Shown: positions 1 to 5,744 of the stretch, in pieces
Layout of the letters: each line of letters begins with the position of its first letter
How positions within the stretch are numbered: position 1 is the stretch's first letter
NCBI GenBank assembly: GCA_964396505.1
Contig: CAYNFJ010000109.1
Coordinates: 1 to 7,024 of the forward strand
Source: DQTL01 sp964396505
GTDB taxonomy: Bacteria; Bacteroidota; Bacteroidia; Flavobacteriales; Flavobacteriaceae
Direction of reading: 5' to 3'
DNA: 7,024 bases
Position numbers and translations under genes: made by a program
The notes under the pieces: generated by a model
Seen by the model: only the letters and a program-made list of their open reading frames with translations
The model's database searches: none
Told to the model about the DNA's origin: nothing

Positions 1-148
1 TTCTATACTGACAAATTTTTGAAAAGGGGTAATAATTAATCTTTTTATCATATTTCTTATATTATTTATTTAAATAGGGCTTAAATTTCTCATCTAAGAC
101 AGCTGTAAACACTCTTTGCAAGAGTTTAAATCCTATATTAAAACACCT

Positions 149-173
149 TATAATACAATTACTTTGTATTATA
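149..173. repeat. Perfect 10-bp inverted repeat at the carbonic anhydrase stop codon
   Basis: TATAATACAA (149-158) pairs exactly with TTGTATTATA (164-173) around a 5-base loop that contains the TAA stop of the carbonic anhydrase gene (159-161 on the complement). The stem is almost entirely A/T, and no clear T-run follows on either strand. It may be a weak transcription end or an mRNA 3'-end stabilising hairpin. A second, smaller hairpin lies further downstream of the gene (ACTCTT 111-116, AAGAGT 120-125). Confidence 0.5.
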
Positions 174-1004
174 TAATTGTACTTTTCTATTATTTAATGC
201 TTGAATAGGTCTGTAATTACTATTCAATATTTTAGAAAATTGATCCAATTGTTCTTTAGAAGCAGTCATAGGAGTTTTCATCACATACCAATTGACAACT
301 TCAGAACAAGGAGGAGTGGTCAGAGAACCCTTGTAGCTATAATAACTTTTATTCGATGGCAATAAATGCATTAAATCTATTGTTTCATCCGTATCAAATT
401 TTCTGTTTTTTTTAGGAAATTTATCCAAATAATTACTCAACAGCTTATTTTGGGCACCTTCTTTAAATAAGATACCTATTACTGCATAATCCGTGTCAGA
501 AAACCGATGTACAAAATGCACTTCCATTGGAAAATAATCCCCATTAATGGTATGTTCACTTTTGGTATGATAATGAAATTGCAATAAATTATACTCTTTA
601 TCTGCAATATTCACTTTATTATCTCCCGATACATTAAACTGAACCGTATGCCCATTATTAATTATTTCAACCGGAGATTGGGTATATTCAAACTGAATAG
701 AATCTAATGATTCATTTATCACAACATCTTGTGTATTGATATTTACAGGAGATTGTACTGTACCACCACAATCCGAAAACCCATCACATAAATTTTTCCA
801 ATTTTCAGGTCCTTCATTGCCCTTATGATGTGACCAATGCACCTCATTACAATCAGGTTTTGTGTCTTTGGTGTAATTTTGATGAACTTCATGTTCTTTA
901 TTATGTACATGTCCATTTTCTAATGTTGCAGGTTTCGTATCTTTACAAGAGAAAAATACTGTTAAGGCAAAAGCCATTATTAATAAACTAAATTTTTGCT
1001 TCAT
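159..1004 (-). CDS. Alpha-class carbonic anhydrase, predicted envelope lipoprotein
   Basis: This enzyme interconverts CO2 and bicarbonate using a zinc ion, and is predicted to act on the periplasmic or outer face of the envelope. Residues 1-19 form a hydrophobic signal peptide ending in a lipobox (FFSC), with C20 as the predicted lipidated residue. A His-rich hydrophilic linker (about 31-60) precedes the catalytic domain (about 65-278). Against human CA II, the family landmarks are intact: QSPVNI (84-89), proton-shuttle position H119 (NNGH), zinc ligands H144 and H146 (FHYH) and H163 (EVHFVH), E150, and the gatekeeper T229 in SLTTPP. C79 and C233 sit where bacterial alpha-CAs form a disulfide. 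The length of 281 residues is normal for a lipoprotein form. It starts 11 bases after the TetR-type gene, so it is probably co-transcribed with it; no SD motif precedes the ATG, as usual in Bacteroidota. Family assignment is secure; lipoprotein location is a strong prediction. Confidence 0.96.
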   Translation of the reverse strand: MKQKFSLLIMAFALTVFFSCKDTKPATLENGHVHNKEHEVHQNYTKDTKPDCNEVHWSHHKGNEGPENWKNLCDGFSDCGGTVQSPVNINTQDVVINESLDSIQFEYTQSPVEIINNGHTVQFNVSGDNKVNIADKEYNLLQFHYHTKSEHTINGDYFPMEVHFVHRFSDTDYAVIGILFKEGAQNKLLSNYLDKFPKKNRKFDTDETIDLMHLLPSNKSYYSYKGSLTTPPCSEVVNWYVMKTPMTASKEQLDQFSKILNSNYRPIQALNNRKVQLYNTK

Positions 1005-1015
1005 TTTTAATTGAT

Positions 1016-1708
1016 TTAATTGTTGTTTTTATTCATATTACTATTGATCATTTTATTAAGAAACTCCTTATAAAATATCGAGATACTGTCTTCATTTTGA
1101 TCACCATCAGTCAATTCAGGCAGATGCTCTAAAAAATACCGTTGTTGATGTACTCCTTCTATTATAGTAGAAATCAACATTCTGGGATAAATGCAATCCG
1201 GATTAACTTCCAATACAATAGACGCTACTCGGTTCACCATATATTTATAAGCTTCAAAAAATCCTTTTTTATTTTCTTTATCTACATCTTTTGTATGCAT
1301 AACTTTACCGGATTCTGCAACAATAAGTTTATACAACAAAACCTCATCAATATACGATATTGATGAGTCCTTCACAACCGGCGTCAATAAAACTTCAATA
1401 GCTTTATTCAATTTTTCTACCGGCGAACCTATATTTAAAATACTTAAAATAATTCTATACTCCATCCAACTCCAATACCAGTTATTCAAATAAAGTAACA
1501 GCATATGTTTATTTTCAAAATATCTGTAAATAGAGCTCTCCGGAGAACCTATTTTGACACTTAATTTCTTAAAAGTAAAAGACTCAAAGCCCAATTCATG
1601 CATCAATTCAATACCGTTTGAAATAATGTTTTGACCTAACTTTGATCGGTCTGGATTCCTGACATATAACTCATCAGAAACACGAATGTCGTATTTTATA
1701 GTATTCAT
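1016..1708 (-). CDS. TetR/AcrR-family transcriptional regulator, probable autoregulator of the carbonic anhydrase operon
   Basis: This is a one-component DNA-binding regulator of the TetR fold. The N-terminal three-helix DNA-binding domain spans about residues 24-72. A helix-turn-helix at about 45-66 (FTFKKLSVKIGSPESSIYRYF) ends in the typical S-x-YRYF-x-NK-x-x-LL signature. The remainder (about 75-225) is a helical, Trp/Tyr-rich ligand and dimerisation domain (NWYWSWMEY at 76-84) with no recognisable ligand signature. At 230 residues it is slightly longer than typical because of a 22-residue leader before the first helix and an Asn-rich tail. The start at 1708 is supported by a well-placed promoter (-7 element ending 17 bases upstream). 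It is first in a probable operon with the carbonic anhydrase gene. Two palindromic sites in its own promoter suggest autorepression. Family is clear; effector and regulon are not known. Repression rather than activation is inferred from the operator overlapping the promoter. Confidence 0.93.
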   Translation of the reverse strand: MNTIKYDIRVSDELYVRNPDRSKLGQNIISNGIELMHELGFESFTFKKLSVKIGSPESSIYRYFENKHMLLLYLNNWYWSWMEYRIILSILNIGSPVEKLNKAIEVLLTPVVKDSSISYIDEVLLYKLIVAESGKVMHTKDVDKENKKGFFEAYKYMVNRVASIVLEVNPDCIYPRMLISTIIEGVHQQRYFLEHLPELTDGDQNEDSISIFYKEFLNKMINSNMNKNNN

Positions 1709-1725
1709 ATAAACTAAATTGAATG

Positions 1726-1757
1726 CAAATATAATAGTATTACTATCATTTACAAAA
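1726..1757 (-). promoter_or_regulatory. Bacteroidota-type promoter of the TetR-carbonic anhydrase operon
   Basis: Read on the minus strand, TTTTG (1757-1753) is followed after 19 bases by TATATTTG (1733-1726), a perfect match to the -7 consensus TAnnTTTG. Spacing fits known flavobacterial and Bacteroides sigma-ABfr promoters. Transcription should begin near 1720, giving a very short leader before the ATG at 1708. Confidence 0.75.
1734..1746. promoter_or_regulatory. Putative TetR operator O1 between the -33 and -7 elements
   Basis: ATAGTATTACTAT is a perfect 13-bp palindrome around a central T (6-bp arms). It lies inside the 19-base spacer of the operon promoter and touches the first base of the -7 element region, so a bound dimer would block RNA polymerase. 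A second copy lies 21 bp upstream. Assignment to the adjacent TetR protein is inference from position and symmetry. Confidence 0.65.
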
Positions 1758-1767
1758 GTAATACTAT
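1755..1767. promoter_or_regulatory. Putative TetR operator O2 overlapping and upstream of the -33 element
   Basis: AAAGTAATACTAT matches the reverse complement of the 1734-1746 site (ATAGTAATACTAT) at 12 of 13 positions, with a palindromic core AGTAATACT (1757-1765). The two centres (1740 and 1761) are 21 bp apart, two helical turns, which places both on the same DNA face. Together the copies create a perfect 14-bp inverted repeat (1731-1744 with 1757-1770). Confidence 0.62.
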
Positions 1768-1807
1768 TATTTATTAAACTTTAACATTTTTTTTATAATT
1801 TACAGAT

Positions 1808-1847
1808 AAAAAAAAAGCGGACAATCTGAGTAAGAAAGTCCGCTTTT
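1808..1847 (-). terminator. Rho-independent terminator of the CBS/cysteine synthase-type gene
   Basis: On the minus strand a perfect 10-bp stem (AAAAGCGGAC, 1847-1838, with GTCCGCTTTT, 1822-1813) closes a 15-base loop and runs into nine consecutive T (1816-1808). It lies 16 bases beyond the stop of the upstream gene. It separates that gene from the TetR-carbonic anhydrase operon, whose promoter starts about 50 bases further on. Confidence 0.9.
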
Positions 1848-1863
1848 AAAGAATAAAAGTATT

Positions 1864-2841
1864 TTACAAAAACCCTTGTGCTTTCATCCATTCATCATTA
1901 TACATTTTACCCACATAACGGGTACCGTGATCGTGAAATAAAACAACTACTACATCTTCTTTTGTAAAATGATCTTTGAGTTGCAAGAGCCCTTTGATAG
2001 CAGAGCCAGCAGAGTTTCCCATAAATAGGCCTTCTTCTTTGGCTAATTTTTGAGTATAAATAGCAGCATCTTTGTCGGTTACCTTTTCAAAACCGTCAAT
2101 CAATGAAAAATCTACATTAGCGGGTAATATATCCTCACCAATACCCTCAGTAACATATGGATAGATTTCATTTTCATCAAAAATGCCGGTTTCGTGGTAT
2201 TTTTTAAAAACCGAACCATAAGTATCAATTCCCCAGACTTTTATGTTCGGATTTTGTTCCTTTAAGTATTTTGCAATACCCGATACGGTTCCACCGGTGC
2301 CTACTCCCACTACAAAATGCGTGATTTTCCCATCGGTTTGTCGCCAGATTTCAGGACCGGTACTCTCGTAATGTGCTTGTGCGTTTGACGGATTGTTGTA
2401 CTGATCTACATACCAAGAATTCGGAGTTTCTGTTGCCAAACGTTTCGAAACCGAGTAATACGAACGAGGGTCATCGGGGGCTACAGCACTGGGACAAACC
2501 ACCACCTCTGCTCCCATCGCTTTTAACACATCAACCTTTTCTTTGGACTGTTTGTCGGCTATTACAAAAATACAATGATACCCCTTGATAATGGCTGCCA
2601 ACGCCAAACCCATACCGGTATTTCCGGAAGTTCCTTCAATAATTGTTCCACCGGGTTTTAGTCGTCCATCTGCTTCGGCATCTTCTATCATCTTCAATGC
2701 CATACGGTCTTTTGCCGAATGACCGGGATTAAAAGTCTCCATTTTCGCCAAAACCAAAGCCTCTACACCTGCTACAATTTTATTTAATTTAACCAAAGGA
2801 GTATTTCCAATGGTTTCCAATATATTATTTGCGTATTCCAT
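1864..2841 (-). CDS. PLP-dependent cystathionine beta-synthase / cysteine synthase-family enzyme
   Basis: This is a fold-type II PLP enzyme of the cytoplasm that makes a beta-replacement on a serine-derived substrate, producing cystathionine or cysteine. The Schiff-base lysine is K44 (HSAKDR). The substrate loop TSGNTG is at 71-76, the phosphate-binding GTGGT at 181-185, and S277 (NSAGS) is the residue expected to contact the pyridine nitrogen. The sequence resembles the human CBS catalytic core more than CysK: MIEDAEADGRLKPG (51-64), KVDVLKAMGAE (102-112), DQYNNPSN (146-153), EGIGED (232-237) and a C-terminal DEWMKAQGFL. It lacks the N-terminal heme region and the C-terminal CBS-domain pair of the animal enzyme, so the 325 residues are a bare catalytic core. 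It is a single-gene unit with its own terminator, divergent from pepD across a 135-bp gap. Family is certain; the choice between cystathionine beta-synthase, O-acetylserine-dependent CBS and cysteine synthase is not settled by sequence alone. Confidence 0.92.
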   Translation of the reverse strand: MEYANNILETIGNTPLVKLNKIVAGVEALVLAKMETFNPGHSAKDRMALKMIEDAEADGRLKPGGTIIEGTSGNTGMGLALAAIIKGYHCIFVIADKQSKEKVDVLKAMGAEVVVCPSAVAPDDPRSYYSVSKRLATETPNSWYVDQYNNPSNAQAHYESTGPEIWRQTDGKITHFVVGVGTGGTVSGIAKYLKEQNPNIKVWGIDTYGSVFKKYHETGIFDENEIYPYVTEGIGEDILPANVDFSLIDGFEKVTDKDAAIYTQKLAKEEGLFMGNSAGSAIKGLLQLKDHFTKEDVVVVLFHDHGTRYVGKMYNDEWMKAQGFL

Positions 2842-2913
2842 GACTCTTATTTAGAATTTGCAATATTACAAGTTTATTCAAGAATAGAAAACGCTCATAT
2901 CAATAAAAGTATG

Positions 2914-2921
2914 TAAATTTG
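2914..2921 (+). promoter_or_regulatory. Candidate -7 element for pepD
   Basis: TAAATTTG matches the Bacteroidota -7 consensus TAnnTTTG and would give a leader of about 50 bases before pepD. No good TTTG is seen at the -33 position, so the call is modest. Confidence 0.4.
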
Positions 2922-2940
2922 CAATGCGTCATTCATTTGA

Positions 2941-2973
2941 CAAACATAATATACAATTACATAAATATACAAA
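2941..2973 (-). promoter_or_regulatory. Candidate promoter for the CBS/cysteine synthase-type gene
   Basis: On the minus strand TTTG (2973-2970) is followed after 21 bases by TATGTTTG (2948-2941), a perfect -7 match. If used, the leader would be about 95 bases and would overlap the divergent pepD promoter region. The composition is AT-rich, so a chance match is possible. Confidence 0.35.
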
Positions 2974-2976
2974 GAT

Positions 2977-4437
2977 ATGAGTCAAACAATCAGAGAACTA
3001 GAACCTAAAGCGCTATGGAATAATTTTGCCGATTTAAACGCCGTTCCACGCGGTTCTAAAAAAGAAGAAAAAGTCATCCAATTTATGGTTGATTTTGGTA
3101 ATAAATTAGGTTTGGAAACCATTGTAGATCCCATTCAAAATGTCATTATTAAAAAACCGGCAACACCGGGTATGGAAGATCGTAAAACCGTAGTCTTACA
3201 ATCACATCTGGATATGGTTTGGCAAAAAAACAACGATACCGATTTTGATTTTGAAACACAAGGAATCAAAATGTATATAGATGGCGATTGGGTTACAGCA
3301 GATGGAACCACTTTAGGAGCCGATAACGGACTGGGAGTCGCTGCCATTATGAGTATTTTGGAATCTACCGATATTCCACATCCGGCTATTGAAGCCCTTT
3401 TTACCATTGACGAAGAGACCGGAATGACCGGAGCGCAAGGGTTGCAAGCAGGTTATCTGGACGGCGAAATTCTTTTAAATCTGGACACCGAAGATGACAC
3501 AGAAATAGATATGGGTTGTGCCGGAGGTATAGACGTAACTGCTACCGGTGTGTACAAAGAAGAAAATATATTGGACAATACACTTACGATGTGTCTGACG
3601 GTAAAAGGACTCAACGGAGGACACTCCGGAATGGATATTCACAAAGGATTGGGCAATGCCAACAAAATAATGAACAGAGTGCTGTATGAAACATTTGACT
3701 TTGACATCAATATAGTCAGTATCAACGGAGGCAGTTTACGAAATGCCATTCCGCGTGAAAGCAATGTCGTTTTAGTAGTACCGCAAGCTAAAAAAGAGAC
3801 TTTTACACAAAAAGTAAAAGAAATAGCCACCACTATTAAAAAAGAATTTGCTACTGTTGACAGTAACTTGGAAATACTATTAAACGAGTGTGAAACCCAG
3901 GCGACCAAAACCATGGACACACACAGCCAAATCAATTTGATCAAAGCCATTTACACCACTCATAATGGAGTATATCGTATGAGTCCGGATATAGAAGGAT
4001 TGACAGAAACATCCAATAATCTGGCCAAAGTAACCGTAAAAGACGGCGCGATACTCATAGAATGTCTGACACGATCTGCTGTGGAATCCAGTAAAATGGA
4101 CTTAGCACAAGCCCTGCGATCGGGTTTTGAACTTGCCGGTTATGATGTAGAATTTGCCGGATCCTATCCGGGTTGGCAGCCCAACCCCAAATCGCCTATT
4201 TTAGGTGTATTGACAAATATCTATACTGACATGTACCAAACCAAACCGGAAATAGTAGCCTGTCATGCCGGCTTAGAATGTGGTATTTTAGGAACTAATT
4301 ATCCGGATATGGATATGATTTCATTTGGACCCACTATAGAAGGAGCCCACTCTCCCGACGAACGTGCCAATATCAAATCAACACAAAAATTTTGGAATTA
4401 CTTATTAGAAATTCTTAAAAATATTCCAAAAAGATAG
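2977..4437 (+). CDS. pepD: Aminoacyl-histidine dipeptidase (cytosol non-specific dipeptidase), peptidase family M20C
   Basis: This is a cytoplasmic di-zinc peptidase that hydrolyses Xaa-His and a broad range of other dipeptides, recycling amino acids from peptide uptake and protein turnover. The 486 residues match the usual PepD length of about 485. The M20 active site is complete, at a constant offset of three from E. coli PepD: H77 and D79 (SHLDM), bridging D116 (GADNG), catalytic E146 with E147 (IDEETGMTGA), D170 (LNLDTED) and H458 (GAHSPDE). The lid/dimerisation domain is inserted at about 185-395 and contains the conserved GLNGGHSGMDIHKG (211-224). The ATG at 2977 is the first in frame before the conserved LEPKALWNNF (8-17); no SD is present. 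It is transcribed alone, diverging from the CBS-type gene and ending in a strong terminator. Nothing is missing or unusual. Confidence 0.96.
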   Translation: MSQTIRELEPKALWNNFADLNAVPRGSKKEEKVIQFMVDFGNKLGLETIVDPIQNVIIKKPATPGMEDRKTVVLQSHLDMVWQKNNDTDFDFETQGIKMYIDGDWVTADGTTLGADNGLGVAAIMSILESTDIPHPAIEALFTIDEETGMTGAQGLQAGYLDGEILLNLDTEDDTEIDMGCAGGIDVTATGVYKEENILDNTLTMCLTVKGLNGGHSGMDIHKGLGNANKIMNRVLYETFDFDINIVSINGGSLRNAIPRESNVVLVVPQAKKETFTQKVKEIATTIKKEFATVDSNLEILLNECETQATKTMDTHSQINLIKAIYTTHNGVYRMSPDIEGLTETSNNLAKVTVKDGAILIECLTRSAVESSKMDLAQALRSGFELAGYDVEFAGSYPGWQPNPKSPILGVLTNIYTDMYQTKPEIVACHAGLECGILGTNYPDMDMISFGPTIEGAHSPDERANIKSTQKFWNYLLEILKNIPKR

Positions 4438-4444
4438 AATCTTG

Positions 4445-4497
4445 CCGGATATTTTAAATACTTTACAACATACGTATTTAAAATATCCGGTCTTTTT
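4445..4497 (+). terminator. Rho-independent terminator of pepD
   Basis: A perfect 17-bp inverted repeat (4445-4461 with 4474-4490; outer end CCGGATATTTTAAATA) closes a 12-base loop and is followed by TCTTTTT. It begins 7 bases after the pepD stop codon. The T-run is only on the plus-strand side, so it acts in the pepD direction. Confidence 0.9.
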
Positions 4498-4522
4498 ATA
4501 CATTTGCTTATAACTTCTTAAG

Positions 4523-4538
4523 ATTAAATTAATTTAAT
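4523..4538. repeat. 16-bp perfect palindrome upstream of the CNNM/CorC-type gene
   Basis: ATTAAATTAATTTAAT is fully self-complementary and lies 13 bases upstream of the candidate -7 element, in the usual spacer and -33 zone. It could be an operator, but because it is composed only of A and T it may also have arisen by chance. Confidence 0.4.
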
Positions 4539-4551
4539 TCGTTTTTTTACG

Positions 4552-4559
4552 TATGTTTG
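4552..4559 (+). promoter_or_regulatory. Candidate -7 promoter element for the CNNM/CorC-type gene
   Basis: TATGTTTG is a perfect TAnnTTTG match placed 23 bases before the ATG at 4583. No TTTG occurs at the expected -33 distance; instead that zone is occupied by the 16-bp palindrome at 4523-4538. Confidence 0.5.
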
Positions 4560-4582
4560 CCTTACAAATCGTTCACTAAAAA

Positions 4583-5650
4583 ATGTACACGCTTCTGATT
4601 ATCTACGGACTTCTGTCTATTTTTATTTCATTTCTTTGTTCCATACTGGAAGCCTCTTTACTGAGTGTTACCCATGCATTTATCAACATAAAGAAACAAG
4701 AAGGATTTAAATACGCCGATCAATTAGAAAAACTAAAAGATGACATTGACCGCCCCTTGATCGCCATCTTAACCATTAACACCATTGCCAATACTGCCGG
4801 TGCCTTGTTAGTAGGTGTAGAAGCAGAACACGTATTTGGTTCCGGGAATAATATCGTCTTTGCCATTTCATTTATCATGACTTTTTTAATTTTATTGGTG
4901 TCTGAAATTATCCCGAAAACCATCGGAGCCACTTATTGGAAAGAATTGGCTAAATTTATGACAAAGACCTTAAGCGTATATATATTTATCATGAAATATA
5001 CCGGCTTGTTATGGTTGCTGTTGTTTACAACACGACTTATCGGAAAAGAAGAGGTACATGGCAGTAGTGTATTTAGCCGCGAAGATTTTCATGCTATGAC
5101 CGAAATTGCTGAAGAAGAAGGCGTTTTTGAAGAACAGGAAAGTACCGTTATTAAAAATATTATCTCTTTTAAAGAGACTACTGTCAATGAGATTATGACG
5201 CCTCGGTCGGTAATGCTAACCGCTAATGAAGGACAGAAAATTATTGATTTTTATAATGAAAATAAAGAATTGCGCTTTTCCAGAATACCTCTTTATAAAG
5301 AGGATCATCCGGATGATATTACCGGCTATTTTCTGAAAGACAAACTATACGATGCCATTATTAAGGGTTTAGGTGAAAAAGAACTAAAAAGCATTAAAAG
5401 AGATATTATTATTACCAATAGGGATACTTCTGTCGCTGATTTATTTGAAAAATTAATTGAACACAAGGAACATATAGCCTTGGTTTATGATGAATATGGT
5501 TCTGTAAGTGGCTTGGTAACCCAAGAAGATGCCATTGAAACGCTCTTAGGTCTCGAGATTATGGATGAAAGTGATCGACATGAAGATATGCAAAAATTAG
5601 CAAAAACCCAACATAAAAAAAGAGAAGACGAACATAATCAGGAGGAATAA
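4583..5650 (+). CDS. CNNM/CorC-family membrane protein (DUF21 plus CBS-domain pair)
   Basis: This is an integral inner-membrane protein of the CNNM/CorC/HlyC family, whose characterised members move or regulate Mg2+ and other divalent cations. The N-terminal DUF21 domain (about 1-155) has hydrophobic segments near 3-27, 58-80, 91-113 and 130-152. It keeps the family's polar membrane motifs: EASLLS (23-28), NTIANTAGA (66-74) and SEIIPKTIGA (107-116). An acidic linker (EIAEEEGVFEEQE, 174-186) leads to a cytoplasmic CBS-domain pair (about 200-330), with EIMTPRSVM (203-211) opening the first and YDEYGSVSGLVTQEDAIETLLG (302-323) closing the second. After DESDRHED the protein ends in a short charged tail, so the C-terminal CorC_HlyC transporter-associated domain of full-length members is absent. 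The gene follows the pepD terminator with its own candidate promoter and precedes parA by 94 bases. Older annotations as hemolysin have little basis. Family is sure; substrate and direction are not. Confidence 0.93.
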   Translation: MYTLLIIYGLLSIFISFLCSILEASLLSVTHAFINIKKQEGFKYADQLEKLKDDIDRPLIAILTINTIANTAGALLVGVEAEHVFGSGNNIVFAISFIMTFLILLVSEIIPKTIGATYWKELAKFMTKTLSVYIFIMKYTGLLWLLLFTTRLIGKEEVHGSSVFSREDFHAMTEIAEEEGVFEEQESTVIKNIISFKETTVNEIMTPRSVMLTANEGQKIIDFYNENKELRFSRIPLYKEDHPDDITGYFLKDKLYDAIIKGLGEKELKSIKRDIIITNRDTSVADLFEKLIEHKEHIALVYDEYGSVSGLVTQEDAIETLLGLEIMDESDRHEDMQKLAKTQHKKREDEHNQEE

Positions 5651-5693
5651 AGCCCGGTATTCTTAAAGAAAACCTAATCTTAATTTTTTATTT

Positions 5694-5721
5694 TTTGGAA
5701 CCACAAAAAATTGTACTTTTA
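5694..5721 (+). promoter_or_regulatory. Candidate promoter for parAB
   Basis: TTTG (5694-5697) is followed after 16 bases by TACTTTTA (5714-5721), one mismatch from TAnnTTTG. It would start transcription about 20 bases before the parA ATG. No strong terminator separates parA from the upstream CNNM-type gene, so read-through is also possible. Confidence 0.4.
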
Positions 5722-5744
5722 CCCCACAGAATACAAAATTATTT

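Noticed and set aside
1..39. Possible 3' end of an upstream plus-strand gene (open frame from base 1 reading FYTDKFLKRGNN then TAA at 37-39)
   Set aside because: Twelve codons are too few to show coding character or homology; it may be real, but the window does not support a call.
1142..1363. 73-codon plus-strand ORF opposite the TetR-type gene
   Set aside because: It lies wholly antisense to a well-supported regulator, and its product is a low-complexity Phe/Ile/Asn-rich string typical of a shadow frame.
3041..3056. CGTTCCACGCGGTTCT as a parS-like site
   Set aside because: Only 11 of 16 positions match the parS variant TGTTCCACGTGGAACA, the palindrome is broken, and the bases encode the conserved start of PepD (VPRGS).
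3135..3407. Antisense ORF inside pepD (and a similar one at 3639-3950)
   Set aside because: Both are contained in a complete M20 peptidase gene with all catalytic residues; no promoter or family motif supports them.
4445..4490. The long inverted repeat after pepD as a mobile-element end or attachment site
   Set aside because: Its position just after the stop, the loop and the following T-run fit an intrinsic terminator; no second copy or target duplication is visible.
5640..5645. AGGAGG as a Shine-Dalgarno for a small gene after the CNNM-type gene
   Set aside because: It sits in the last codons of that gene, with no ATG or GTG at a usable distance followed by an open frame; Bacteroidota also rarely use SD motifs.
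5691..5710. TTTTTTG...CAAAAAA inverted repeat as a terminator after the CNNM-type gene
   Set aside because: The 7-bp stem is nearly all A-T with no following T-run, and the TTTG is better explained as the -33 element of a parA promoter.
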